From Verrucomicrobiaceae bacterium (GTDB taxonomy: Bacteria > Verrucomicrobiota > Verrucomicrobiia > Verrucomicrobiales > Verrucomicrobiaceae), in the NCBI GenBank assembly GCA_027489965.1, contig JAIXZA010000096.1, positions 1 to 50,754 of the forward strand: a DNA stretch of 50,754 nt, given 5' to 3'. The notes below the pieces were generated by a model, which had not been told where the DNA came from, made no database searches, and saw nothing but the letters and a program-made list of their open reading frames with translations. The translations under genes were made by a program, and so were the position numbers. Shown in pieces: positions 1-9,571 of the stretch (its first letter is position 1; every line of letters starts with the position of its first letter).

Positions 1-1
1 C

Positions 2-778
2 CAGGTCATGCATCAGGAAGGCATGCTCGCCGACCTGGATCACAGCAAGCTGCCTAACCTCAAAAACATCGACAGCTCTGTGCTCGACAAGGTGATCGAT
101 AAAACCATGGCACACAGCGTGCCCTACACGCTAGCCTATGCCGTAGTTGCTTATCGAAAAGACAAGATCACAGCTCCAAAGCCATCCTGGAGTATTTTTG
201 AAAACCCAGCAGCCGCACAGCGCATGACGCTCTTCGACGACATCCGAGAGACCATTGGAGCTGCCCTTAAATCACTCGGCTACAGCATCAACACACGAAA
301 TGAGGCCGAGCTAGCCCAAGCACAGGAAGTGCTTCTACGCTGGAAAAAGAACGCTGCCAAATTGGATAACGAAGGCTACAAAAGCGGACTGGATTCAGGC
401 GAATTCATCCTCGTCCATGGTTACAGCGGAGACCTTTTCCAAGTCGCTCAAGAGAACGACAAAATCGGCATCCTCATTCCCGAGGAAGGCGTCACCATGG
501 GCTGTGATGAAATGGTCATCCCGAAATCTGCGCCACAAAAGGAGCTGGCACATGCTTTGATCAATCATCTGCTCGATCCTGACATCGCGGCTGAAAATAT
601 GCAGTGGATGGGTTATCTCTGCCCGAACGTCGAGGCTCTCAAAAAAGTAAACCCAGCCTTCCTTCAAAATCCTGCTGTCATCATTCCAGACGCCGTCCGT
701 GCCAAAAGCGAGGTCATCCAAGATCTCGGCCCCGACTTAGCCAAATACAGCCAAGTTTGGGATGCTGTGAAACGCTAA
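2..778 (+). CDS. potD: Spermidine/putrescine ABC transporter substrate-binding protein (PotD-like), 5'-truncated by the window
   Basis: The reading frame is open from the first bases of the window, so the N-terminus, including any signal peptide, is missing; about 258 residues remain. The visible part matches the C-terminal two thirds of PotD-type periplasmic polyamine-binding proteins: an early segment with SKLPNLKNID, a SVPYTLAYAVVAY strand, and a C-terminal lobe with PEEGVTMGCDEMVIPKSA, HALINHLLDPDIA and GYLCPNVEA. PotD delivers spermidine or putrescine to the PotABC permease in the inner membrane. The permease genes are probably upstream, outside the window. The LOG gene begins 12 bases after the stop, so the two may be co-transcribed. 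The polyamine specificity is inferred from overall resemblance, not from identified ligand residues. Confidence 0.85.
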   Translation, partial: QVMHQEGMLADLDHSKLPNLKNIDSSVLDKVIDKTMAHSVPYTLAYAVVAYRKDKITAPKPSWSIFENPAAAQRMTLFDDIRETIGAALKSLGYSINTRNEAELAQAQEVLLRWKKNAAKLDNEGYKSGLDSGEFILVHGYSGDLFQVAQENDKIGILIPEEGVTMGCDEMVIPKSAPQKELAHALINHLLDPDIAAENMQWMGYLCPNVEALKKVNPAFLQNPAVIIPDAVRAKSEVIQDLGPDLAKYSQVWDAVKR

Positions 779-790
779 AAAACACTCCCC

Positions 791-1366
791 ATGCGCATCG
801 CCATTTATTGTGGGTCCAGTCGCGGACTCGATCCAATTTATGCAACAGCAGCTGCCCAGACGGCCACCTTTCTGGCCCAGCAAGGCATCGGCATCGTCTA
901 TGGCGGTGGCAATGTCGGGATCATGGGTGTCATCGCTGATGCCGCATTAGCTGCTGGCGGCGAAGTCATCGGCGTCATCCCCGAATCTCTTCTGGCCAAA
1001 GAACTCGGTCATGGCGGCGTCACGGAACTGCACGTCACCCGCTCCATGCATGAGCGAAAACAAAAGATGGTCGATCTGAGCGATGCCTTCATTGCCCTGC
1101 CTGGCGGCTTCGGCACGCTGGACGAGCTCTTTGAAACTCTGACTTGGCTGCAACTCGGATTTCACGGAAAACCCGTTGGTTTGTTGAATGTCGCAGGCTT
1201 CTTTGATCACCTGCTCACCTTCCTCGATCACATGAGCACGACCGGTTTTCTCAAACCCGAGCACCGCTCCAGTCTAATCACAGAAACCGATCCTGAGGCC
1301 TTGCTGCAGGCCATTCGTGCTTTCCAGCCATATACCTGTGAGAAATGGATCGACGAACTCCGCTAA
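791..1366 (+). CDS. LOG-family protein (cytokinin riboside 5'-monophosphate phosphoribohydrolase-like)
   Basis: A 191-residue Rossmann-fold protein of the LOG family, often misnamed 'lysine decarboxylase'. It shows the family's nucleotide-binding GGGNVGIMG near residues 38-46, MHERK at 86-90 with the conserved arginine, and PGGFGTLDE at 104-112 with the catalytic glutamate. Family members hydrolyse nucleoside 5'-monophosphates to free base and ribose 5-phosphate. In bacteria the physiological substrate is usually unknown. The length is typical of the short type-I LOG group. It lies 12 bases downstream of the PotD-like gene and probably shares its transcript. A longer paralogue is on the other strand at 7618-8460. 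Confidence 0.9.
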   Translation: MRIAIYCGSSRGLDPIYATAAAQTATFLAQQGIGIVYGGGNVGIMGVIADAALAAGGEVIGVIPESLLAKELGHGGVTELHVTRSMHERKQKMVDLSDAFIALPGGFGTLDELFETLTWLQLGFHGKPVGLLNVAGFFDHLLTFLDHMSTTGFLKPEHRSSLITETDPEALLQAIRAFQPYTCEKWIDELR

Positions 1367-1408
1367 GTTGAGCAGACATCGCCCGCGGCAGTTGAAGAGT
1401 CGATGCTC

Positions 1409-1457
1409 AGTTCTTAGAACTACCCAGCTGTTTGGCGAGCACTGACGATAACGTCAG
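1409..1457. other. Two short perfect inverted repeats between the LOG and cytochrome genes
   Basis: The 169-base gap holds AGTTCT-T-AGAACT (1409-1421) and CTGACG-ATAA-CGTCAG (1442-1457). Neither is followed by a T-run, so an intrinsic terminator is not supported. The first could be an operator for the downstream gene, but that is a guess. Confidence 0.35.
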
Positions 1458-1535
1458 GCATTGACCCTGTCCGACACAAAATCATGCCTATTCACAAGTT
1501 GAATGAAGCGCGTTTGTGCACACGATTTCTCAAAT

Positions 1536-4313
1536 ATGTTTTCTTCATTCAAATGGTCCTTGGCTGCATTTCTGACTTTCGCTGCTTTGGCTCAAGCAGA
1601 CTTTCCCGCGATCTACAACTCCGACCCTGGCAATGCCCAGCCTCCAACACCGCAAGAGTCTCTCAAGATGCTCAAACTGCCGCCAGGGTTTAAGGCCATG
1701 CTCTTTGCATCAGAGCCGGATGTACAGAATCCAATTGGCATGGCTTGGGATGCCAAAGGCCGGATGTGGGTAGCGGAGAACTACACCTATGCAGAGCGCA
1801 GCAAACGCTTTGACCTCGGACTCAAAGACCGCGTCATCATCCTGGAAGATAAAGACTGGGATGGCGTGGCAGAGACGCGGAAAGTCTTCACGGAAGATGT
1901 GCAAATGCTGACCAGTGTGGAAGTCGGGCGTGGTGGTGTTTGGCTCATGTGCCCGCCACAGGTCCTCTTCATCCCGGATCGCAATGGCGATGACATCCCC
2001 GATGGCGAACCCGAGGTGGTGTTGGATGGCTTCACGGTAGCCAAAGACAACTACCACAACTTTGCCAACGGTCTGCGCTGGGGCCCTGACGGCTGGCTTT
2101 ACGGGCGCTGCGGCCACTCCTGCCCAGGATTATTAGGCGTGCCAGGCACACCGGACAATCAACGCATCCCCATGAAAGGCGGCATCTGGCGCTTTCATCC
2201 TGAGCGGAAAATCGTCGAGGTATTGACCCACGGAACGACCAATCCCTGGGGCCATGATTGGGATCAAAACGGCGAGATGTTCTTCATCAACACCGTCACC
2301 GGCCATCTCTGGCACCTCATCCCAGGTGCCCATCTCATGGACTCCAGCACGCTGAATCCGTATGTGTATGAAAAGCTGGACACCATCGCCGATCACTACC
2401 ACTACGACCGCAGCGGAAGCTGGACGGAATCCCGCGATGGCAAAGCAAACAGCCTCGGTGGCGGCCACGCCCACATCGGCATGATGATCTACCAGGGTGA
2501 CCAATGGCCCGAGCAATATCGCAACAAGCTCTTCACCCTGAACATGCACGGCCGCCGTGCCAATGTGGAGCGACTCGAGCGCAACGGCAGCGGTTACGTC
2601 GGCAAACACGAGCCCGATGTCTTTCTCACCGACGATCCCTGGTTCCGCGGCATCGAGATCAGCACAGGCCCGGACGGCAGCGGCTTCATCCTCGACTGGA
2701 GCGACACCGGAGAGTGCCACGACAGCACTGGCGTGCATCGCACCAGCGGACGGATTTTCAGGATCAGTTATGGGGATGTAAAGAAGCCAGAGTCGCCCTT
2801 TGCTTGGCGTAAACCTTTGCCGAAAGCCGATCTCAAGGGGGATGAACATCAGCGCGTGCTAGCGATCCGTGAGATGACGCAGTTTTGGCCTATCGACCTG
2901 ATCACGGGTGAGCAGCATCCACAAGCGATCAAAGACATCCAAGAGACAGACCTCTTACTCAATCTCGCACGCACAGCCAAATCCAGCTTCGTTCACCTCA
3001 CGCTTGCTTCCACTCTCCAGCGACTGCCATTAAAAAAACGCGCCGAACTCGCCATTGAACTGCTGAAGCACACGAAGTATGCCGACGATCCTTTGCTACC
3101 AAACATGGTCTGGTATGGCATTAGCACGCTGGCCAAGCATGACCCAGCAGCACTGGTGAAGATCGCCCAGCATTGCAACTGGGCGAAGACGCTGACGTGG
3201 ATCACCCGGGGCCTGGCCACGCATCAAGAGCATCTGAATGCGCTACTGGCGAATGCAAGACCAGAGCAGACACCGAGCATCCTCGAAGGCATGGCAGAGG
3301 CCTTTAAAGGTCTGCGAATGGTGCCGAAGCCGGAGAGCTGGGATGCTTTTACCGTTCTAGCAAAAGACCAAACAAACCACGTCCGAGATCTCTCTATCCT
3401 CTTCGGCGATGGCCGGGCATTGGATGATGTGAAGAAAATCGTGCTCGATGCCCAAGCGGAAACCTCAACACGCGAGGCCGCTTTGAAGACGCTGATCGAG
3501 GCCCGACCCGCCGACCTGCGAACGGTTTGTGAAGGCCTGCTCGATGTACGTGGACTGAACGTAGCCGCCGTGCGTGGGCTGACGCTCTTTGATGACCCAG
3601 CCATCGGTCAACGACTGGTGAAGGATTACAGGAAATTCGCGCCTACGGATCGACCCACCATTCTAAATGCACTGGTTTCCCGCCCCGCTTGGGCATCCGC
3701 AATGTTAGAAAGCGTGGGTAAAGGTCAGATCGACCGCACTGAAGTCACCGCCTTCCATGCCCGGCAGATCCGTGATTTCAAAGATGACGCTCTAACCAAA
3801 AAGCTCACTGAAGTCTGGGGAGAACTGCGCGACTCCGCGGCCGATAAAAAGGAACTCATCGAGAAGATCAAAAAACAGCTCGATGCCGCTACTTTGGCTA
3901 AAGCCAATCTCAGTCAGGGGCGCGTGCTCTTCACGGCCATCTGCGGTGCTTGCCACCAAATGTATGGGCAAGGCGGCAAAATCGGCCCAGACCTCACTGG
4001 CAGCGGTCGAGCAAACATCGACTACCTTCTTGAAAACATCGCCGATCCTAGTGGCGTGGTCAGCGCGGACTACCGCATGAGCCTGATCACACTCAAAGAT
4101 GGTCGCACTCTCAGTGGCGTCATCACTGGGACCACGGACAAGACGGTGAGCTTACGAACCCTCGCGGAAACCATGACTCTGGAGAAATCCGAGATCACCA
4201 AAACCGATACATCCCCCGTCTCCATGATGCCCGAAGGACTGCTCTTAGCCTTCCAGCCAGATCAGATTCGTGACCTGATCGCCTACCTCATGCATCCAGT
4301 GCAAGTGAAGTAG
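1536..4313 (+). CDS. Large secreted PVC-type heme-binding (CxxCH) 'membrane-bound dehydrogenase' protein
   Basis: The protein is about 925 residues from the ATG chosen here, which begins a good signal peptide (MFSSFKWSLAAFLTFAALAQA); an in-frame ATG at 1503 would spoil it. The N-terminal half is a beta-propeller of the family named 'membrane-bound dehydrogenase' in Planctomycetes and Verrucomicrobia (PPGFKAMLFASEP, NPIGMAWDAKGRMWVAE, NFANGLRWGPDGWLYG). The middle is helical and HEAT-like. The C-terminus is a mono-heme cytochrome c domain with CGACH near residue 803 and a likely methionine ligand in the MMPEG segment. Such proteins are exported and are thought to oxidise sugars or similar substrates and pass electrons to the envelope. 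The substrate is not known and no partner enzyme is adjacent. Confidence 0.88.
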   Translation: MFSSFKWSLAAFLTFAALAQADFPAIYNSDPGNAQPPTPQESLKMLKLPPGFKAMLFASEPDVQNPIGMAWDAKGRMWVAENYTYAERSKRFDLGLKDRVIILEDKDWDGVAETRKVFTEDVQMLTSVEVGRGGVWLMCPPQVLFIPDRNGDDIPDGEPEVVLDGFTVAKDNYHNFANGLRWGPDGWLYGRCGHSCPGLLGVPGTPDNQRIPMKGGIWRFHPERKIVEVLTHGTTNPWGHDWDQNGEMFFINTVTGHLWHLIPGAHLMDSSTLNPYVYEKLDTIADHYHYDRSGSWTESRDGKANSLGGGHAHIGMMIYQGDQWPEQYRNKLFTLNMHGRRANVERLERNGSGYVGKHEPDVFLTDDPWFRGIEISTGPDGSGFILDWSDTGECHDSTGVHRTSGRIFRISYGDVKKPESPFAWRKPLPKADLKGDEHQRVLAIREMTQFWPIDLITGEQHPQAIKDIQETDLLLNLARTAKSSFVHLTLASTLQRLPLKKRAELAIELLKHTKYADDPLLPNMVWYGISTLAKHDPAALVKIAQHCNWAKTLTWITRGLATHQEHLNALLANARPEQTPSILEGMAEAFKGLRMVPKPESWDAFTVLAKDQTNHVRDLSILFGDGRALDDVKKIVLDAQAETSTREAALKTLIEARPADLRTVCEGLLDVRGLNVAAVRGLTLFDDPAIGQRLVKDYRKFAPTDRPTILNALVSRPAWASAMLESVGKGQIDRTEVTAFHARQIRDFKDDALTKKLTEVWGELRDSAADKKELIEKIKKQLDAATLAKANLSQGRVLFTAICGACHQMYGQGGKIGPDLTGSGRANIDYLLENIADPSGVVSADYRMSLITLKDGRTLSGVITGTTDKTVSLRTLAETMTLEKSEITKTDTSPVSMMPEGLLLAFQPDQIRDLIAYLMHPVQVK

Positions 4314-4355
4314 CTTGTTGCGTCAGCGCTTGGTTCATGGGATGTAGGACTTTCC

Positions 4356-5237
4356 ATGATTCCACCCAAGACCGTTTCTGAGCCGCAACTTCTTCTGGCA
4401 TTCCTTTTCCAAACATGGCCGGAGGTGAAGCGTACCAATGTGAAGCAATGGCTGAAATTCGGCGCCGTGCGTGTGAATGACCAAGTGGTAACGAGGCACA
4501 ATCAGGAACTCAAGGCAGGTGACCAAGTCAGCATTCACCCGACCAAAGCACCACCACCTGCTCCAGATTTGCCACAGGGCATGAGTATTCTGTATGAGGA
4601 CAACGACATCATCGTCGTGCATAAACCAGCCCATCTCCTAACGATCTCGACCGAAAAGGAAACCGACAAAACAGCCTACCATGCCATCACTGGCTACGTC
4701 CGTGACCGTGCACGCACTGGCGTCGCCCGAGTCTGGATCGTTCATCGTCTAGACCGTGAAACCTCAGGAGTGCTTGTTTTTGCCAAGAGTGAAGAAGCTA
4801 AAGAAACGCTGCAAAGCAACTGGACCACCGCAGAGAAAAGCTATCTTGCTTTAGTCGAAGGAAAACCACCCGCCCAAGCTGGCACACTGCGCACGCATTT
4901 GGATGAAAGCCAACCTCACAAAGTGTTTGCCTGCAAAGAAGGCCCTGAAACCCGTGAAGCCATCACTCATTATCGAGTGCTCCGTCAGGGCATGGGCCGC
5001 ACCCTACTTGAGGTCACTTTAGAAACCGGACGCCGCCATCAGATCCGCGTGCAACTTGCTCAAGCTGGCTGCCCGATTGTGGGAGACGAAAAATACGGAG
5101 CCAAATCCAACCCAGCACGGCGTATGGCGCTGCATGCTGCCGTGTTGAAATTGACACACCCGCATACAGGCAAAGAGATGATCTTCGAATCTCCTCTAGC
5201 ACCGGAGTTATTAAAACTCTTGCCCAGCGAGGTTTAA
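4356..5237 (+). CDS. RluA/RluD-family pseudouridine synthase with N-terminal S4 domain
   Basis: A 293-residue RNA pseudouridine synthase. Residues about 10-65 form an S4-like RNA-binding domain (TNVKQWLKFGAVRVND). The catalytic domain carries HRLDRETSG at about 130-138, whose aspartate is the nucleophile that isomerises uridine, and a downstream GRRHQIRVQL motif typical of the RluA group. The substrate (23S rRNA or tRNA) cannot be assigned from sequence alone. The gene ends immediately against the convergently transcribed symporter: its TAA at 5235-5237 abuts the symporter's stop at 5238-5240. Confidence 0.92.
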   Translation: MIPPKTVSEPQLLLAFLFQTWPEVKRTNVKQWLKFGAVRVNDQVVTRHNQELKAGDQVSIHPTKAPPPAPDLPQGMSILYEDNDIIVVHKPAHLLTISTEKETDKTAYHAITGYVRDRARTGVARVWIVHRLDRETSGVLVFAKSEEAKETLQSNWTTAEKSYLALVEGKPPAQAGTLRTHLDESQPHKVFACKEGPETREAITHYRVLRQGMGRTLLEVTLETGRRHQIRVQLAQAGCPIVGDEKYGAKSNPARRMALHAAVLKLTHPHTGKEMIFESPLAPELLKLLPSEV

Positions 5238-6644
5238 TCAAAGATCATGACGATGCTGACGCGTCTCAGCGGCGATCACACCGCTGAGACAGATCAGACA
5301 AATCAGATTTGGAATAGCCATCAACCCATTGGCAGCATCTGAAAAGTCCCAGACTGCGCTGGCTTTTTGGGTAGAGCCAAAAAGCACCGCCGCAATCCAA
5401 AGCAAGCGATACGGAAGGACTGCACGTGTTCCAAAAACATATTCCGTGGCTTTTTCTCCATAATAGCACCAGCCAAGAATCGTGGAGAAAACAAAGGTTA
5501 ATAGGCCCACCGTCAAAACGAATGGCCCAATGCCTGACAAAACTCCAAAGGCTCCTTGAACCAAAGCAGCCTTTGCCAGAACAGCACTGCCATCAGCAGC
5601 CAGCTTCATCGTGCCGTCGGCCGCCATGCCATCTTTCCAGAGACCACTGCTCACGATGACGAGTCCTGTCATGGCACAAACGACCACGGTATCCCAAAAA
5701 GTGCCAGTAGAACTGACCAAAGCCTGACGATACGGATTTTTGGTCTGTGCTGCAGCCGCGACAATCGGCGCGCTGCCCAGTCCTGATTCATTGCTGAAAA
5801 GCCCACGGGCAATACCCATCTGCATGGCCATCTGCATGCCCCTACCAATGAAGCCACCCGCAACAGCACTGCCGGTAAAAGCCGAGCGGAAAATCACGGC
5901 AATGGTTTCAGGAATGACGGCCCAATTATGAATCAGCACAGCCAAACAACCCAGCACATAAAAGATAGCCATAAACGGCACGAGCACCTCACATACTCTA
6001 GCGATGGATTTCACTCCCCCTAAAATGACAAGGGCAGTGAGTATCGCCATGATGATGCCCAACCCCCATGCAACGAACTCAGGCTGAGCCCAGCTCACAC
6101 CAGAAGCCGTTTGTTCCTTCAAAAGATTCTGCACGTTATCCACGATGCTATTGGCCTGTGTCATGCAACCAATGCCAAATGCCGCAATCATGGTAAAAAT
6201 CGCAAAGATCATGCCTAACCATTTTTGGCCTAATCCGTATTCCAGCGCATACATGGGTCCACCTGCAAAACTACCGTCTTTTTGCTGGACCCGATATTTC
6301 ACTGCCAATAGAGCTTCGCTGTATTTGGTGGCAATACCAAAAACACCCGTTAGCCACATCCATAAGACAGCGCCGGGACCACCCGCAGCCACAGCGCCGG
6401 CTACGCCGACAATATTCCCAGTCCCGATGGTTGCGGCCAGAGCCGTCGTCAGTGCTCCAAACTGAGACACATCTCCTTCTCCTTCTTTTTCTCTAGAGAA
6501 TGAGAGTTTGATTGCCTGCCACATGCGCTTCTGAATGAAGCCAGTGCGAAAGGTTAAAAACAAATGCGTGCCAAAAAGCAACGCGATGAGAGGTACTCCC
6601 CAAACGAATCCAGAGAGATCAGCAGCGAATTTTTCAAAGGTCAT
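5238..6644 (-). CDS. Alanine/glycine:cation (sodium) symporter, AGCS family
   Basis: A 468-residue polytopic inner-membrane protein. It carries the AGCS signature region GALTTALAATIGTGNIVG followed by GVFGIATKYSEALLAVKYR, and later GGFIGRGMQMAMQMGIARG and FSNESGLGSAPIVAAAA, both typical of AlsT/DagA-type transporters. It imports alanine or glycine with sodium. Full length for the family, with about ten to eleven hydrophobic segments. It is transcribed towards the pseudouridine synthase and follows the alpha/beta hydrolase by 46 bases on the same strand, so a short two-gene transcript is possible. A glycine riboswitch was looked for in that gap, which is too short for one. Confidence 0.93.
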   Translation of the reverse strand: MTFEKFAADLSGFVWGVPLIALLFGTHLFLTFRTGFIQKRMWQAIKLSFSREKEGEGDVSQFGALTTALAATIGTGNIVGVAGAVAAGGPGAVLWMWLTGVFGIATKYSEALLAVKYRVQQKDGSFAGGPMYALEYGLGQKWLGMIFAIFTMIAAFGIGCMTQANSIVDNVQNLLKEQTASGVSWAQPEFVAWGLGIIMAILTALVILGGVKSIARVCEVLVPFMAIFYVLGCLAVLIHNWAVIPETIAVIFRSAFTGSAVAGGFIGRGMQMAMQMGIARGLFSNESGLGSAPIVAAAAQTKNPYRQALVSSTGTFWDTVVVCAMTGLVIVSSGLWKDGMAADGTMKLAADGSAVLAKAALVQGAFGVLSGIGPFVLTVGLLTFVFSTILGWCYYGEKATEYVFGTRAVLPYRLLWIAAVLFGSTQKASAVWDFSDAANGLMAIPNLICLICLSGVIAAETRQHRHDL

Positions 6645-6690
6645 TCTTTGTCATAAAGGCAAAGACCGCGCCAAGCCAAGCAAGAAATGA

Positions 6691-7560
6691 TTAATCCTTT
6701 CCTAAAGCATGTCGAATAATGCGCTCTAGATGTGTGATTGGTAGTGAATAATGCCCCTCTTTCTCGAGCCAATGCGTGGTCGTATGCGGCATCAATGCGG
6801 CAATCTGCTCACTGTACTTCCAGGAAATATTGCGATCCTCTTTACCATGCCAAAGGTGAATCAGCGTATCAATTCGACTGACCTCAAAGGCCCATTCCGA
6901 CAAATAAATATCGGCATCAGCAATCACCATGCGCGGCCCACGACGCAGAGCCTCTACCATACCACCACGCACCACATTAAAGGTATAGGGATCGGAAAGC
7001 ACTCGACGATCTTCCTCACCCAACATTTTCAGCAGCCAGCGCAGCGGTACACGATCTGGCTGACAACTGGTCATCACCTTCCCAGCTCTCAGCAGCAGGC
7101 CTAGCAAAGAGGGAAACACTCGGCGTAGATGAATCATCATCCGATATACCCAAAACATGTGTTGATAGCCCAAAAACATCAACGGCGGTGCGCCACAACA
7201 AATCGTAGCACTCAGGATGCGCTCCTTCATGGCCAAAGCCGTGGCCAGCACATACGGCCCGCCACCTGACCATCCCATGACATGGAATTTATCTGCACCC
7301 ACATGATCTGCCAGTTGGCGAAGCACCTGTGGCCAGTCAGAAAGCTGGCGGTTTGGTTGAAAATCCGACAGCCCTATTCCAGGTCGATCAGGAGAAATGA
7401 CACGCAGTCCATACTTTTTACCCACCTCATCCATCAGCTCTCCTTGAACACGCGCGCTCGGCCAACCATGAAAATAAAATAAAGGTACGCCAGCGGGATC
7501 TCCGTGCTCGACATAGCCAAGCTTGAGTCCGCTTTCGAGATGGAGAATTTGATCCTGCAT
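6691..7560 (-). CDS. Alpha/beta hydrolase
   Basis: A 289-residue cytoplasmic alpha/beta-hydrolase-fold protein. It has the oxyanion-hole HGWP at about 31-34, PDRPGIGLS at 58-65, and the nucleophile elbow GWSGG with Ser98. The later HGKEDRNIS segment supplies the likely acid, and GHYSL near the C-terminus the catalytic histidine, so the triad looks complete. Substrate unknown; esterase, lactonase and haloalkane dehalogenase-like activities all use this fold. The stop of the longer LOG gene lies 57 bases upstream on the same strand. Confidence 0.85.
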   Translation of the reverse strand: MQDQILHLESGLKLGYVEHGDPAGVPLFYFHGWPSARVQGELMDEVGKKYGLRVISPDRPGIGLSDFQPNRQLSDWPQVLRQLADHVGADKFHVMGWSGGGPYVLATALAMKERILSATICCGAPPLMFLGYQHMFWVYRMMIHLRRVFPSLLGLLLRAGKVMTSCQPDRVPLRWLLKMLGEEDRRVLSDPYTFNVVRGGMVEALRRGPRMVIADADIYLSEWAFEVSRIDTLIHLWHGKEDRNISWKYSEQIAALMPHTTTHWLEKEGHYSLPITHLERIIRHALGKD

Positions 7561-7617
7561 TTATGATAATTACAAACCCACGAAGTAGAGAAAGTGACAA
7601 GAAGCAACTTCTGATCC

Positions 7618-8460
7618 TTAAAGACTCTTTTCTCCCAGTAGGACACTGCTGCTAGGCACCACATCACGACGTAAATCGAACTGTTTCACCGCACGATCCT
7701 GCAAGTGCTGGATCGCTTCTTCCACACTATCAGTCCAGCAAATGAGATCAATGTCCTCAGGGCTAATCGTGCTGCCTTTGACCATGTGATCAATCAGGTT
7801 GCGCAGTTCACCCCAGAACTCCGTGCCCATCACCACCACAGGAAAATTTTTGACCTTCTTTGTCTGAATCAAAGTCAGTGCTTCGAACATTTCGTCCAAG
7901 GTGCCAAAGCCACCGGGCATGATGATAAAGCCATAGCTGTATTTCGTGAGCAGCACTTTACGGACAAAGAAATAGTCCATCGTCACCCAGCGGTCTAGAT
8001 ACGGATTATGCTTCTGCTCAAACGGCAGTCGAATATTGCAACCTACACTGCGACCACCCACGTCTTTAGCTCCGCGATTCGCCGCCTCCATGATTCCAGG
8101 TCCACCGCCCGTCATGACAGTGAAACCCATATTCGCAATCGCCGCGCCCATCTTCCGAGCTAGCTTGTAATACGCATGATTTTCATCGAATCGAGCCGAG
8201 CCAAACACTGTGATGCACGGCCCAACAAAGTGCAGAGCGCGGAATCCCAACAGGAACTCTCGGGCCACCCCAAAAATGAGTGACAGTTCCTTGAGCCGAC
8301 GGTTCGGACCTCGTAAAAAAGTGCGATCCAAAAACTTCTTGGTGAAGGCTACGTCCTCAGAGCGCTCGACTTCTGTCGTTAGTTGAGGGATCTCGGCAGG
8401 CGTCTGGCCAATCAGTGTTTCTTTATTCTTATCTTGGATAGAAGTGTTAGGAGCAGTCAT
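7618..8460 (-). CDS. LOG-family Rossmann-fold protein, long form (TIGR00730-like)
   Basis: About 280 residues from the ATG chosen here; an upstream in-frame ATG (8499) would add 13 residues with no family resemblance. After a polar N-terminal extension of about 80 residues, the core has VFGSAR, GGGPGIMEA at about 118-126 and PGGFGTLDE at 182-190, the nucleotide and catalytic motifs of LOG/YgdH-like hydrolases. It belongs to the long group that resembles nucleosidases acting on purine or pyrimidine monophosphates rather than the short group at 791-1366. It is divergent from the secreted protein starting at 8629, across a 168-base gap in which no clear regulatory site was seen. Confidence 0.88.
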   Translation of the reverse strand: MTAPNTSIQDKNKETLIGQTPAEIPQLTTEVERSEDVAFTKKFLDRTFLRGPNRRLKELSLIFGVAREFLLGFRALHFVGPCITVFGSARFDENHAYYKLARKMGAAIANMGFTVMTGGGPGIMEAANRGAKDVGGRSVGCNIRLPFEQKHNPYLDRWVTMDYFFVRKVLLTKYSYGFIIMPGGFGTLDEMFEALTLIQTKKVKNFPVVVMGTEFWGELRNLIDHMVKGSTISPEDIDLICWTDSVEEAIQHLQDRAVKQFDLRRDVVPSSSVLLGEKSL

Positions 8461-8628
8461 GTCAATGATTGTATGACACTTCAGACGGCAAATATTCAAA
8501 AATGAATTCAGATTCCTTCACTTTTGTTCAGAGCCAACCCAACAGATGGACTTCGGCGATCAGCCATTTGCGAATCTAAAAAATGGCAAGGTTGCAAAGA
8601 GAGAGCTTCTATCGTAGCTCGCTGAACA

Positions 8629-9537
8629 ATGTTTTCTTCCTCACGTTTACCCGGCCTCTTCAGGGCAATCATGACTACTGTTTCTCTGACTACATCCATG
8701 CACGTCTGGGCTGAAGAAGAACTTCAGTCTCTGCGCCTGCGTTGGTTGCCTGGTTACATCTACACTCAAGAAACGCTGACCGAAACGACGACGAGCCTCA
8801 CAGCCATTGGTAAACCGGAGGATCAGAAAATGAAGGTCATTCAGACGACCGTGATCGACGTGGTCGGCCATGAATCCGGCGAAAAACGCGCAAAGGTCAC
8901 CTTTAAATCTTTAACTGGCGAGGTAAGCCTCAAAGGCAAAAAACAATCCTTTGATTCAGCCGATCTGGGTCGGGCAGATCCGATGATCAGAGCCTCCGTG
9001 GGCCAAAGTGTCGGTAAAAGCTTTGTGCTAGCCTACGGCCCAGACGATCAGTTTATCGAGGTGCGCGATTCCACCTCCATGTCCGCTAGTCCGGACGGAA
9101 TCGTGGCACTAGATCAGATCGCTGAGGCAAAACAGGTCGCGGATCTTTATCGGCGTTCATTAGAAATGGGACTGCCGAAAATGGCGGTGAAAACTGGTGA
9201 CCGCTGGACCGCTCAAGAATCGGTGGATTTCCCAAGCGCTGGCATGGTCCATGTCGAACTGCACGCCAAGATGGATGCCGTGGTGGACTACGAAGGTCGA
9301 CGTCATGCAAAGATCACTTTTGAAGGCGAAATGAAGCGCACCGATGATTCCGTCGGCACCCGCACGGTGACGCTCGGGAATGGCTCCAAGACTTTTGGTC
9401 AGGTGCTCTTTGATTTGGAGCGAGGCACCGTTTCCTTTGGAGCCTTCAGAGCAGACATCAAACTGGAGATCGGCGGTAAAGTCGTTCCGGTGCGCCAGCA
9501 GGTCACGACTCGTTTGTCTAACCTAGTGAAGAAGTAG
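8629..9537 (+). CDS. Secreted protein of unknown function
   Basis: A 302-residue protein with a plausible signal peptide in its first 28 residues (basic start, hydrophobic stretch, then VWA-EEE). The mature part is rich in beta-strand patterns with repeated TVTLG- and VTFK-like segments, suggesting an all-beta periplasmic or outer-membrane-associated protein. It resembles the kind of secreted unknown that measures or binds a ligand through two related halves, but no family is recognised. It is followed after 34 bases by the eboC-like gene on the same strand, so it could be the first gene of that transcript. No catalytic motif was found. Confidence 0.75.
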   Translation: MFSSSRLPGLFRAIMTTVSLTTSMHVWAEEELQSLRLRWLPGYIYTQETLTETTTSLTAIGKPEDQKMKVIQTTVIDVVGHESGEKRAKVTFKSLTGEVSLKGKKQSFDSADLGRADPMIRASVGQSVGKSFVLAYGPDDQFIEVRDSTSMSASPDGIVALDQIAEAKQVADLYRRSLEMGLPKMAVKTGDRWTAQESVDFPSAGMVHVELHAKMDAVVDYEGRRHAKITFEGEMKRTDDSVGTRTVTLGNGSKTFGQVLFDLERGTVSFGAFRADIKLEIGGKVVPVRQQVTTRLSNLVKK

Positions 9538-9571
9538 TCTAAGTCGGCAAACACCCAAATCATCCATCGAC

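Noticed and set aside
2133..2849. 238-codon open frame on the minus strand
   Set aside because: Lies inside the large cytochrome gene, reads as the complement of its codon pattern, and has no family features.
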